Positions 50,840 through 59,209 of a DNA stretch of 64,000 bases are shown here, piece after piece. Position numbers and translations under genes: made by a program. The notes beneath the pieces are model-generated. The model did no database searches. It saw nothing but the letters and a program-made list of their open reading frames with translations, and was not told the origin of the DNA. Source of the stretch: Campylobacter_A concisus_Y (GTDB lineage: Bacteria > Campylobacterota > Campylobacteria > Campylobacterales > Campylobacteraceae); NCBI RefSeq assembly GCF_902460415.1, contig NZ_CABPTY010000002.1, positions 95,533 through 159,532 on the forward strand, read 5' to 3'. Each line of letters starts with the position of its first letter. Positions within the stretch are counted from its first letter, which is position 1.

Positions 50840-50859
50840 TTGCAACTTGGTTGCAACTT
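50840..50859. promoter_or_regulatory. Direct repeat TTGCAACTT, candidate Zur operator
   Basis: TTGCAACTT occurs at 50840-50848 and again at 50851-50859, an 11-bp period, one helix turn. Each core TTGCAA is itself palindromic. It lies in the 144-bp gap between znuA and the divergent Fur-family gene, where a zinc-sensing repressor would control both. This is inference from position and form. Confidence 0.55.
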
Positions 50860-50943
50860 AAAGAACGAAAGCCTAAATATAGTGCTTTTTAAATGAAATT
50901 TAAAACTTTTAGCGTTAATATACAAAAAATAAAAAGGGCAAGG

Positions 50944-51303
50944 ATGAATGCAAGAAATTTCTTAGAAGAGCATAGTATCAAGGCAACTATTTTTCGCATA
51001 AAGCTCGTTGAAATTTTGCAAAATGCCAAAACTCCATTAAGCTATGATGAAATTTTAGAAAGCCTTAATGCAAATAAAACTACTTTTTATAGAAGCATAG
51101 AAATTTTTGAAAAAAAAGGTCTTGTTATAAAAACTGAAAATAATCATAAAAGCTACTACGAACTGGCAAATGAGGCAAAAGCGTACTTTATCTGCGATGT
51201 CTGTCATAAAGTCACAAACATCGATATGCCCCATCTAAACGTCGCTAAAAATATAAAAAGCGCCGTGATAAAAGGCGTTTGTGATGAGTGTGATCACGAG
51301 TAA
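50944..51303 (+). CDS. Fur-family metal regulator (Zur-like)
   Basis: This 119-residue repressor has a winged helix (LEEHSIKATIFRIKLVEILQ to NKTTFYRSIEIFEKKGLVIK) and a dimer/metal domain. Structural zinc would use ICDVCHK and VCDECDHE. It is shorter than Fur (about 150) and its position opposite znuA suggests zinc sensing. The ATG at 50944 is preferred over an upstream start at 50893, because AAAAGGGC precedes it and the longer form lacks family similarity. It converges with the thioesterase gene by a 10-bp overlap. Confidence 0.85.
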   Translation: MNARNFLEEHSIKATIFRIKLVEILQNAKTPLSYDEILESLNANKTTFYRSIEIFEKKGLVIKTENNHKSYYELANEAKAYFICDVCHKVTNIDMPHLNVAKNIKSAVIKGVCDECDHE

Positions 51304-51686
51304 AGTGCGATGATCTCAGCTGGAATGGCTTTTGGACGATTTGTTTTTAGATCAACGTAAACAAACTCGGTCTTGCCGGTTGCTATTAGCTCGCCATCTT
51401 TTTTAAACTCAAAATATCTACACGAAGTCGCCTTGCCTTCAGCTTGTGTGTAAGTGTGAATTTCTACCTCATCCATTAATTTTACGCTTTTTATATATTT
51501 GGCTTCATTTTTTCTAATGAGCCAGATCTCGCCTCTTTTATACTGCGCCTCGACCGTGTCGCCAACCGCTGCAGAGTGTGCGAATGCAGCCTCTTGCATA
51601 AGAGTAAAATAATAGACATTATTCATGTGTCCATGCATATCAATGGCTTGTGGTGGGATTATTGCTTTGTAGATAAAATCTTTCAT
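51294..51686 (-). CDS. Hotdog-fold acyl-CoA thioesterase
   Basis: This 130-residue 4HBT-family enzyme has the active-site helix segment AIDMHGHMNNVYYFTLMQEA with Asp and the His-Asn pair, then EIWLIRKNEAKYIKSVKLMD and GKTEFVYVDLKTNRPKAIP. Such proteins hydrolyse short or aromatic acyl-CoAs. The substrate is not readable. It diverges from the methyltransferase gene. Confidence 0.85.
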   Translation of the reverse strand: MKDFIYKAIIPPQAIDMHGHMNNVYYFTLMQEAAFAHSAAVGDTVEAQYKRGEIWLIRKNEAKYIKSVKLMDEVEIHTYTQAEGKATSCRYFEFKKDGELIATGKTEFVYVDLKTNRPKAIPAEIIALYS

Positions 51687-51732
51687 TTCTAGCCTTTTTT
51701 GCTAGAATTATAACCAAAAATAAGGAGCTAAA

Positions 51733-52458
51733 ATGCAAAATTTATGGGATAAAAAGGCGTCAAATTATCAAAGGTTTGATGGCAAAGTAAGTGCTATTCA
51801 GCAACAAATTTTTGCTAAAGCTTTGTGCTGGGGAGTTGATTTTAGCGGTAGAGAAATTCTTGATATAGGCTGTGGTACCGGTGTTTGGACGATATTTTTG
51901 TCAAAAACTGCAAAAAATATAACAGGTATCGATAGCTCAAAAAATATGATAGAAATTTTAAATGAAGATGCCAAAAGATTTGGCGTGACAAATTTAACCA
52001 GCGAGGTTTGTTCGTGGAGAGAATTTAAGCCAGCAAAGCGCTTTGATATCGCTATTTGCACGATGAGTCCAGCGATTGCTAGCGATGAAGATTTTGTTAA
52101 ATTTCATAGTATCGCAAAACAAAAACTCTATCTTGGCTGGGACAAGCCTAGAAGCTCTGATCTTCTGGAGCCATTTTTTGAAAAATTTGGCCGCACGCTC
52201 TCTCAAAAAAACGTTGTAAATAGGCTTGAAGCGTGGCTAAATGAGCAGAGTATTGCTTATAAGAGTGAAATTTTAAATGAGACAAGGATCGCTAGACGAA
52301 GCGTGCAGGAAGCTGCTGAGAATATCTGCTGGCACCTTGAGATAAACGGAGCTAAAAGCTACGATGAAAAGGTGGTTTTAGCGATGTTAAAAGAGAGATT
52401 TGACGGCGAGTTTATAGACGAGAAAATTGACTCTCAAATGAAGCTTTTTGTCTTTTAG
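51733..52458 (+). CDS. Class I SAM-dependent methyltransferase
   Basis: This 241-residue protein has motif I ILDIGCGTGVWTIFLSK, motif II ITGIDSSKNMIEILNEDA and FDIAICTMSPAIAS as post-II. The C-terminal part (QMKLFVF end) is unlike common small-molecule methyltransferases. The substrate is unknown. AAGGAGCTAAA precedes the ATG. It overlaps the convergent EamA gene by 4 bp. Confidence 0.82.
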   Translation: MQNLWDKKASNYQRFDGKVSAIQQQIFAKALCWGVDFSGREILDIGCGTGVWTIFLSKTAKNITGIDSSKNMIEILNEDAKRFGVTNLTSEVCSWREFKPAKRFDIAICTMSPAIASDEDFVKFHSIAKQKLYLGWDKPRSSDLLEPFFEKFGRTLSQKNVVNRLEAWLNEQSIAYKSEILNETRIARRSVQEAAENICWHLEINGAKSYDEKVVLAMLKERFDGEFIDEKIDSQMKLFVF

Positions 52459-53333
52459 AGCTTAAATTTAGAGCAAATTTGCTTGCCAAATTCGCTAAAA
52501 ATGACGCCAAAGATAATAAGCGCTGCTCCAAAAATTTGCCAGATGCTAAGTATCTCGCCAGCTATGAAGTAGCCTATTAGCCCAGCAGAGACTGGCTCTA
52601 GGCAGAAAAATAATGCCGCCTTGCTAGCGGTCGTGTATTTTTGAGCGATGGTTTGCACAAAGTAGCAAAAGATGGTACCAATAAATGCAGTGATAAAAAT
52701 TGCTATAAAAAATTCCCTATCGTAATTTGGCACCACACCACCTTCAATAAACGCAAAGACAAATGAGAGTAAAGAGACGGTGAGAAATACCATAAATACA
52801 AGCAAATAAAGCTCACACTTTCTTACAAAGTGGCCATTTAAGCTTGTGTAAAGTGCATAAAATATGGCACAAAGTAGGGCAAGTGCCTCGCCGCTCCCAA
52901 GTGCTAGTGTAGCGCCACTTAAGAGCCAAAGTCCAAAAATAGCAATAAATGCACCAAAAATAGCAAAAATAGTTATTTTATTTTTAAAAATAAGTGCTGT
53001 CATAAAAGGCACGATCACACACTCAAGCCCTGTAATAAAGGCAACACTTGAGCTAAAAGTAAGCTTTAGAGCGTAAGTTTGCGTGGCAAATGACAAAAAT
53101 AGCACCGCGCCAAGGATAATGCCGTAGATGACGCTTTTTGTGTCAAATTTCTTAGTAAATTTAAGTGCAACAAAACCCATAAATATAGCTGAGAGAAAAA
53201 ACCGGCAAAAGAGCATGACAAAGACGCCATTTGTCTTTAGCGCGTTTGCCATAGGTAAAAACGTAGCGCCCCAAACGATAGCAACTACGATAAGAGCGAT
53301 GTCGGCTCTGTTTTGAGCGCTTAAATTTCTCAT
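52455..53333 (-). CDS. EamA/DMT family transporter
   Basis: This 292-residue, ten-span drug/metabolite exporter has two EamA repeats: VVAIVWGATFLPMANALKTN and FFLSAIFMGFVALKF in the first, then ALLCAIFYALYTSLNG and TTASKAALFFCLEPVSAGLI in the second. The substrate is not readable. It overlaps the preceding DUF4197 gene by 4 bp (ATGA), so the two are translated together. Confidence 0.88.
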   Translation of the reverse strand: MRNLSAQNRADIALIVVAIVWGATFLPMANALKTNGVFVMLFCRFFLSAIFMGFVALKFTKKFDTKSVIYGIILGAVLFLSFATQTYALKLTFSSSVAFITGLECVIVPFMTALIFKNKITIFAIFGAFIAIFGLWLLSGATLALGSGEALALLCAIFYALYTSLNGHFVRKCELYLLVFMVFLTVSLLSFVFAFIEGGVVPNYDREFFIAIFITAFIGTIFCYFVQTIAQKYTTASKAALFFCLEPVSAGLIGYFIAGEILSIWQIFGAALIIFGVIFSEFGKQICSKFKL

Positions 53334-54079
53334 TTAAAGATCGAGTCTAGCACCTTTTTGTCGCTATCTAGGCTAAAGCCACTTCTTAGCCCCTTTTCCT
53401 TTTCACTCATCACGTTAAATAGCCCATCTAGCGTCTTTCTAGTGATATATGCGTTTAGATCCTCGCCGTCATCTGGCACATATTCGCTTGCGCCTAAATT
53501 TTTAGCTAGGCTCTTTACTGATTTTATCGTTTCGTTGTTTTTTGCTGAGCCGCCGATGAAAGAATTTAGCCCATTATAGGCGGTCGCAAAGTTATTATCA
53601 CTCATCATTTTTTCAATTATCGGCGCAAATGCTGCCTTTAGCTTTTGGCTGGAGCTTTGCTGTAAATACTTCGTAACGCTGTCGCTACCACCATTAAAGA
53701 GCTTTTTGACATCTGCCTCGCTCATATTTTTTATGCTCTCGCTAAAAATTTCAGCAGCCTTTGGCACGGCCGTAGTTGCGGCGTTATTTATCGACTTGCT
53801 AAGATCCTGCGCCCACTTCTCGCCGCCTACTTTTTTGGCTAAATTTGATGCCATTTCAAGGCTTTTTGGGAGTGGGATTTTAGCTGTGGCATTGTTTATA
53901 AAGCCCTCTTTTGAAAGCTCGCTAACAGCGGCATTTAGCGCCTCGCTAACTAGGCTTTTATAGTCGCCACTTGATGCGTGAGTGGCGATTTTGACGCCTT
54001 TATTTATCATATCGTCCATGCTTGCGGCTTGTAAATTTAAAGCAAGTGCGCCACAAAGAATAACAAGAGATCTTTTCAT
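53330..54079 (-). CDS. DUF4197 secreted protein
   Basis: This 249-residue protein has a signal peptide (1-18, LVILCGALALNLQA) and an all-helical DUF4197 domain: ALNAAVSELSKEGFINNATA, IPLPKSLEMASNLAKKVG and ARKTLDGLFNVMSEKEK-type end (here ITRKTLDGLFNVMSEKE). DUF4197 proteins are periplasmic and of unknown function. It is the first gene of a pair with the EamA transporter. Ribosome site AAAAGGAGAG precedes the ATG. Confidence 0.88.
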   Translation of the reverse strand: MKRSLVILCGALALNLQAASMDDMINKGVKIATHASSGDYKSLVSEALNAAVSELSKEGFINNATAKIPLPKSLEMASNLAKKVGGEKWAQDLSKSINNAATTAVPKAAEIFSESIKNMSEADVKKLFNGGSDSVTKYLQQSSSQKLKAAFAPIIEKMMSDNNFATAYNGLNSFIGGSAKNNETIKSVKSLAKNLGASEYVPDDGEDLNAYITRKTLDGLFNVMSEKEKGLRSGFSLDSDKKVLDSIFK

Positions 54080-54188
54080 CTTCTCTCCTTTTTAAAATTT
54101 AAAGCAAAATCATACAAAAAATATCTAAACACTTAAAATAAATTTAATCTTTTTGCACTAGAATTCACCCTTTTTTTAAAGGGAGATT

Positions 54189-54749
54189 ATGCAACTTTTA
54201 CTTCTTAGCTTCGCTCTTAGTATGGATAGTGCAGCACTAAATATGGCAAATGGTGCAAGATATAAAAATTTAGCTCTTAATAAAATTTTATTTATCGCTT
54301 TTATGCTTGGCTTTTTTCAGTTTCTTATGCCACTTCTTGGCTATCTTTTAGGTGTTAGTTTTGCAAAATTTATAAGCTCGGTTGATCATTTTATTGCATT
54401 TTTTATACTCTATTTTCTTGGTTTTAGAATGTTTGAAGAGGCCTGTAGCAAAGAGGAGTGCGAGTATCTTAAGATAGGCTTTAAGACTATTTTGTATGGA
54501 GCATTTGCTACTAGTATAGACGCTCTTGCCGTTGGCGTCACACTTAGCTTTGAAGAGATAAATATCTTTCAAAGCTCGCTCATAATCGGTGTAGTCTGCT
54601 TTGCATTAAGTTTGATTGCTTTTTATATAGGTAAATTTATGGGTAAAATTTTAGAGAAAAAGGCGCTCTTTCTGGGAGGAGCGATATTAATTTTTCTAGG
54701 TTTTAAAATTTTAATAACGCATTTAATTGGAAGCGGCGCGGTTCAATAA
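54189..54749 (+). CDS. mntP: Manganese efflux pump MntP family
   Basis: This 186-residue, six-span exporter has two repeats with conserved Asp: LSFALSMDSAALNMANGARY and ATSIDALAVGVTLSFEEIN. FFQFLMPLLGYLLGVSF lies between. The protein protects cells from excess Mn. The second repeat carries the classical TSIDALAVG; the first has SMDSAAL. AAAGGGAG precedes the ATG. No yybP-ykoY manganese riboswitch is recognisable in the 110-bp leader. It stands alone. Confidence 0.9.
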   Translation: MQLLLLSFALSMDSAALNMANGARYKNLALNKILFIAFMLGFFQFLMPLLGYLLGVSFAKFISSVDHFIAFFILYFLGFRMFEEACSKEECEYLKIGFKTILYGAFATSIDALAVGVTLSFEEINIFQSSLIIGVVCFALSLIAFYIGKFMGKILEKKALFLGGAILIFLGFKILITHLIGSGAVQ

Positions 54750-54832
54750 AAATTTAAAATAACAATTAAAAATAATATTTAAGATTAACTATATTTTAAA
54801 GCTTATATGGATAAGATTTTGATTTTTAGAAG

Positions 54833-54907
54833 TGGTGACCCATACGAGACTCGAACTCGTGTTACCGCCGTGAAAGGGCGATGTCCTAACCGCTAGACGA
54901 ATGGGCC
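54833..54907 (-). tRNA. tRNA-Glu (anticodon TTC)
   Basis: This is a 75-base cloverleaf on the minus strand. Acceptor GGCCCAT pairs with ATGGGTC (one G-T), anticodon loop CTTTCAC gives TTC (reading GAA/GAG), the T-arm contains GTTCGAGTC, and CCA is encoded at 54833-54835. It stands alone between mntP and the lipoprotein gene. Confidence 0.96.
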
Positions 54908-54975
54908 ACATGTCGGTTATGAAGTTGGGATTATATTTCTTTTATACTTAATTTTAGTTTAATAAGGAAAAATTT

Positions 54976-55446
54976 TTGAAAAAAATTTTATTTACTTTGT
55001 TATCTGTTTTTATTTTTACAGGTTGCGTAGCTACCAAAACGCCGCAAAATTCACAAGCTTTTCAAGTTACTTTATTTTCTCCGATGATCAAGATAAATGA
55101 CGTTGGATTTTTCCATAAATATAAAAATGAGCTAAATTTGCAAATTTATAGCTCTGGCGTAAACACCGCAAACGTAAGCATAAGAGATAAAATTTGCATA
55201 AATAATGCTTGCTTTAACAAGACTGAGTTTAATGAGAAATTTTTTCTAGCTCCGCATTATGAGAGCCTTTTTGAAGAAATTTTGCAAAAAGAAAAGATTT
55301 ATGATGGCAAAGGATTGGTGAATACGGAGTGTGGTTTTAGTCAAGATCTAAGTTCATATTTTATAAAATACGAGGTTTGCGATAACTACGTCAAATTTAT
55401 AGACAGCAAAAACAAAATAAGAGTGATAATAAAAGAGTTAAAATGA
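54976..55446 (+). CDS. Hypothetical lipoprotein
   Basis: This 156-residue protein has a lipoprotein signal with lipobox FTGC (Cys17), followed by an unstructured VATKTPQNSQ stretch and a compact domain with four further cysteines (ICINNACF, NTECGFS, YEVCDNY), possibly two disulfides formed in the periplasm. No family is recognised. It starts with TTG at 54976, set by AAGGAAAAA. Its stop overlaps the ATG of nfo (ATGA), so the two are co-translated. Confidence 0.72.
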   Translation: MKKILFTLLSVFIFTGCVATKTPQNSQAFQVTLFSPMIKINDVGFFHKYKNELNLQIYSSGVNTANVSIRDKICINNACFNKTEFNEKFFLAPHYESLFEEILQKEKIYDGKGLVNTECGFSQDLSSYFIKYEVCDNYVKFIDSKNKIRVIIKELK

Positions 55447-56294
55447 GATATATCGGAGCTCACGTAAGTGCTGCTGGAGGCGTGTTTAATGCACCTTTAA
55501 ATGCTGCAAAAATAGGAGCAAATGCCTTTGCGCTTTTTACAAAAAATCAACGCCAGTGGAATGCAAAAGAGCTAAGTGCTAGTGAAATAGAGCAGTTTAA
55601 AGAAAACCTAAAAATTTCTGGCATAAGCACAAAGCATGTTTTGCCACACAGTAGCTACTTGATAAATTTAGGCCATCCAGATGAGGAGGCAAGAGCAAAG
55701 TCGCTTGAAGCCTTTATAGATGAGATAGATCGCGCCAGTAAGCTTGGACTAGAGCTTTTAAATTTTCATCCAGGCTCACATCTAAAACAAATAAGCGAAA
55801 AAGAGTGCTTAGATAATATCGTAAGCTGCATGAACGTGGCACTTAAGCGCACAAGCGGTGTAAAGCTAGTCATCGAAAATACAGCTGCACAAGGCTCAAA
55901 TTTAGGCTTTAGTTTTAAGCAGATTGCTTATTTGATAGAGCGAGTAGACGATGAGAGTAGGGTTGGTGTTTGCTTTGATACCTGTCACGCATTTGCTGCT
56001 GGATATGATCTAAGAAGCAAAGAGGCCTACGCTAAAACGATGGGGGAATTTGATGCGATCATTGGCTATAAATTTTTATCTGGCATGCATTTAAATGATG
56101 CAAAATTCGGGCTTGGCTCTAAAAAAGATAGACACGAGAGTCTTGGCAAGGGTGAGCTTGGATTTAGTGCTTTTAAAAATATAATAAATGATGATAAAAT
56201 AGGCGAAATTCCTTTAATATTAGAGACGATTGACGAGAGTATTTGGGAAGAAGAGATAAAAATTCTAAGAAATTTCGAAAAGGAAAAACTATGA
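55443..56294 (+). CDS. nfo: Endonuclease IV
   Basis: This 283-residue zinc-dependent AP endonuclease has the AP2 TIM barrel. Landmarks are YIGAHVSAAGGVFNAPLNA, ALFTKNQRQWNAK, VLPHSSYLINLGHPDEEAR, LLNFHPGSHL, IENTAAQGSNLGFSF, GVCFDTCHAFAAGYDLR and the ligand-rich ILETIDESIWEEEI end. It overlaps the lipoprotein gene by 4 bp and the FadL gene start by 4 bp. Together with xth and ung it completes base-excision repair in this window. Confidence 0.97.
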   Translation: MRYIGAHVSAAGGVFNAPLNAAKIGANAFALFTKNQRQWNAKELSASEIEQFKENLKISGISTKHVLPHSSYLINLGHPDEEARAKSLEAFIDEIDRASKLGLELLNFHPGSHLKQISEKECLDNIVSCMNVALKRTSGVKLVIENTAAQGSNLGFSFKQIAYLIERVDDESRVGVCFDTCHAFAAGYDLRSKEAYAKTMGEFDAIIGYKFLSGMHLNDAKFGLGSKKDRHESLGKGELGFSAFKNIINDDKIGEIPLILETIDESIWEEEIKILRNFEKEKL

Positions 56295-57520
56295 AAAAAG
56301 CGCTATTAAGCATTATTATGGCATCTACTTTGCTAAATGCTGGAGGTTATAAGGTTCCTGAGCAAAGCGCTGATTCTTTAGGCCTTGCTGCTAGTAACGT
56401 GGCCTTTAGTTTTGGAGCTGATGCGGCATATTTTAATCCTGCAAATATGATGTTTTTAGATGGACGTCATCACATAGAAAGTACCCTTGGCTGGTTTCAT
56501 ATAAATAAGCTCGAGTTTAAAAGTGATAGTGGCAAAAGCTATAGGTCAGAAAAATTTGACTCGCTAGCTGGTACATTTAGTTTTGTAACGCCAGAAATTT
56601 ATGAAAACTGGAAATTCGGTTTAGCTCTTGCCGTTCCTGCTGCTGTTGGTGTATCATGGGAGGATCCAGCTACTGCATTTACCGCTAAAAGGTTTAAGCT
56701 GCAAGTTGTTGAGTTAAATCCAACTGTGGCTTACCGCATAAACGATAAGCTCGCCGTTGCTCTTGGTGCTAGAGGTGTTTATGCCAAGGGTAAGATAGCA
56801 AGTGACTTTGGACGAATAGGCTACAGAGAGATAAAAGGTGATGGTATGGGCTATGGCTATAATGTTGCACTTACTTATAGGCCTATTGAGGATTTAAGCT
56901 TTGCCGTTACTTACCGCTCAAATGTAAATTTAGAACTTAAAGGCCATACAGATGCTGATTTTAACGGAGCGCTATCTCCTATAAGCTACCATGGCAAAAC
57001 AAAAGTCGAGATCCCACTTCCTGCTCAGCTTGTACTTGCAACTGGATATAAATTTAGCGACTTTACCATTTTGCTAGCTTTTGAGAGGACGTATTGGTCT
57101 AAATTTAAAGGCTATGACTTTGAATACATGGATAAAGGTCCAGCTCACTCGCATCCAGCTTTTGCAAGATTCATGGATGATCCAGTTATCAAAAATGCAA
57201 AAGATACAAATACGTATAGACTAGGTCTTGCCTATGATGTAAATGAAAAATTTAGACTAATGGCTGGCTTTGCCTATGATGAAGACATTACAAGTAGTAA
57301 ACATACTGGATTAGAGCTTCCAAATACTACGTCTAAGGTATATTCTTTTGGAGTAAATTATAAATTTACACCAAATCTTGAAATGGCACTTGGATATGTT
57401 TATCAACACCGTGATAAGAAGCGTGCGACAGGCATTTCATCAGATACTGGAAAAATGTCAGGGGAATTTGATACTGGTACGATCCAAATCCTTGGTACGA
57501 CTTTTAAATATACATTTTAG
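56291..57520 (+). CDS. FadL/OMPP1-family outer-membrane protein
   Basis: This 409-residue outer-membrane protein has a signal peptide (1-18, LLSIIMASTLLNAGG) and the FadL hatch start GGYKVPEQSADSLGLAASN, AFSFGADAAYFNPANMMFLD, then amphipathic strands to the terminal TFKYTF. It forms a 14-strand barrel that lets long-chain fatty acids or other hydrophobic substrates in. The ATG at 56291 overlaps the nfo TGA and has AAAAGGAAAAA before it; the longer frame from 56243 is not used. The downstream acyl-CoA ligase supports fatty-acid uptake. Confidence 0.92.
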   Translation: MKKALLSIIMASTLLNAGGYKVPEQSADSLGLAASNVAFSFGADAAYFNPANMMFLDGRHHIESTLGWFHINKLEFKSDSGKSYRSEKFDSLAGTFSFVTPEIYENWKFGLALAVPAAVGVSWEDPATAFTAKRFKLQVVELNPTVAYRINDKLAVALGARGVYAKGKIASDFGRIGYREIKGDGMGYGYNVALTYRPIEDLSFAVTYRSNVNLELKGHTDADFNGALSPISYHGKTKVEIPLPAQLVLATGYKFSDFTILLAFERTYWSKFKGYDFEYMDKGPAHSHPAFARFMDDPVIKNAKDTNTYRLGLAYDVNEKFRLMAGFAYDEDITSSKHTGLELPNTTSKVYSFGVNYKFTPNLEMALGYVYQHRDKKRATGISSDTGKMSGEFDTGTIQILGTTFKYTF

Positions 57521-57532
57521 TTAGGGTCAATA

Positions 57533-59209
57533 ATGCGATACTCTTATAATAATTTTTATGAAATTTTAACCAAAGTAGCAAAGGAAAATCCAAATCAAGT
57601 AGCTCTTTTTGAAGAAAAAGAGAAGCTAAAATATCGCGAATTAAAGCAAAATGTCGATAAAGTGGCAGCTTATTTGCAACTTGCTGGAGTAAAATTTGGC
57701 GATAAAGTAGCTATGGCGGTTACAAACTCAAAAGAATTTATCATCTCATACCTTGCGACAACCGCAATAGGCGGTATCGCAGTGCCTATGAATACTTTTT
57801 TAAAAGCAAACGAGTTTGAATATATCATAAATGATTGCGGTGCAAAGGTACTTTTTGCGTCTAGCTCGCTTGCAAAAGAGTTAATCGCATTAAATGAGCT
57901 TGAAATTTTAAGAAAGATAATCTGGATCGGAGCAATACCAAAGAAACTTCAAAGTGCTTCAAAAGATGAATATATAGACACTGACGAAGAGTATGGCGAG
58001 AGCGCGTATCTTACTTCAACACCTCAAATTTCAAAAGAGGACATGAGTAAGAGCTATGAAAATAATGGCCTTGTTAAAAATGTAAATTTTACAGAAACTC
58101 TAAATCACAAATACGCTCTTAGTATCACAAAGTATCCGGCAATAGATGATTTAATGCATATAATTTACACTTCAGGCACTACCGGCAAGCCAAAAGGTGC
58201 GATGATAAGCTATAAAAATATCTTTTCAAATTTAATTGGAGCTCATGATCGTTTTATAGTGAAAAAAAGCGATCGTTTCATAGTCTTTTTACCGATGTTT
58301 CATAGTTTTACGCTAACTGCAATGGTGTTGCTTCCGATATTTGCGAGTGCTTCGATGGTTCTTGTAAAATCAGTATTTCCATTTTCAAATGTACTAAAAC
58401 AAACTTTGCTAAAGCGTGTAACTGTATTTTTAGGAATCCCAGCCATCTATACAGCTATCGGTAAGGCAAAAATTCCTTGGTATTTTAGATGGTTTAACCG
58501 CATTAGATTATTTGTAAGTGGTGCAGCTCCGCTTGCAAAGCAGACGATTGATGACTTTAGAGTGAAATTTCCACGCGCAACACTTGTCGAGGGATATGGT
58601 CTTAGCGAATGCTCGCCAGTCGTAGCTGCAAATTTATATGATAAACAAAAGCTTTTAAGTGTAGGGCCTGTGCTTGATGGCTATGAGGTAAAGATCGTAA
58701 ATGATGAGATGATGGAGCTTCCAGTTAGCCAGATCGGCGAGATTATCATTAAGGGCGACTGCGTCATGCAAGGCTACTATGGTATGCCAAGCATAACTGA
58801 TGAGACTATCATAAACGGCTGGTTAAAGACCGGAGATCTTGGCAAAGTCGATGAAGAGGGCTTTATCTATATTGTTGATCGTAAAAAAGACCTTATAATA
58901 TCAAAGGGCATTAATATCTATCCACGCGAGATCGAAGAGGTTATTTACAAACTTGAAGCAGTCGAAGCAACAGCGGTAATTGGCGTAAAAGACGTACATG
59001 CCGATGAAGAGGTTGTGGCGTTTATTCAGGTAAAAGAGGGTATGGATCTTGATGAAAAAACAGTAAGAGAGCATTTGAAGAAAAATTTAGCGAATTTCAA
59101 GATACCAAAGAGTATCTATTTTGCCGAAGAGTTGCCTAGAAATGCCACTGGTAAGGTGCTAAAACGTGTATTAAAAGAGCAAATAGAGCAGATGAAGGAT
59201 AAATTTTAG
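57533..59209 (+). CDS. Long-chain acyl-CoA ligase (AMP-binding)
   Basis: This 558-residue adenylate-forming enzyme activates fatty acids with CoA. Motifs are P-loop IIYTSGTTGKPKGAMISYKN, YGLSECSPVVAAN, GWLKTGDLGKVDEEG and DRKKDLIISKGINIYPREIE, plus the catalytic Lys in LPRNATGKVLKR. It follows the FadL gene by 12 bp and precedes the AAA gene with a one-base overlap. It could also charge aromatic acids; fatty acid is likeliest by context (FadL). Activated fatty acids would go to phospholipids, since no beta-oxidation genes are here. Confidence 0.92.
   Translation: MRYSYNNFYEILTKVAKENPNQVALFEEKEKLKYRELKQNVDKVAAYLQLAGVKFGDKVAMAVTNSKEFIISYLATTAIGGIAVPMNTFLKANEFEYIINDCGAKVLFASSSLAKELIALNELEILRKIIWIGAIPKKLQSASKDEYIDTDEEYGESAYLTSTPQISKEDMSKSYENNGLVKNVNFTETLNHKYALSITKYPAIDDLMHIIYTSGTTGKPKGAMISYKNIFSNLIGAHDRFIVKKSDRFIVFLPMFHSFTLTAMVLLPIFASASMVLVKSVFPFSNVLKQTLLKRVTVFLGIPAIYTAIGKAKIPWYFRWFNRIRLFVSGAAPLAKQTIDDFRVKFPRATLVEGYGLSECSPVVAANLYDKQKLLSVGPVLDGYEVKIVNDEMMELPVSQIGEIIIKGDCVMQGYYGMPSITDETIINGWLKTGDLGKVDEEGFIYIVDRKKDLIISKGINIYPREIEEVIYKLEAVEATAVIGVKDVHADEEVVAFIQVKEGMDLDEKTVREHLKKNLANFKIPKSIYFAEELPRNATGKVLKRVLKEQIEQMKDKF

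Noticed and set aside
54168..54183. CCCTTT/AAAGGG hairpin that would hide the mntP ribosome site
   Set aside because: A likely -10 (TAGAAT, 54159-54164) puts the transcript start inside the T run, so the 5' arm would not be in the RNA.
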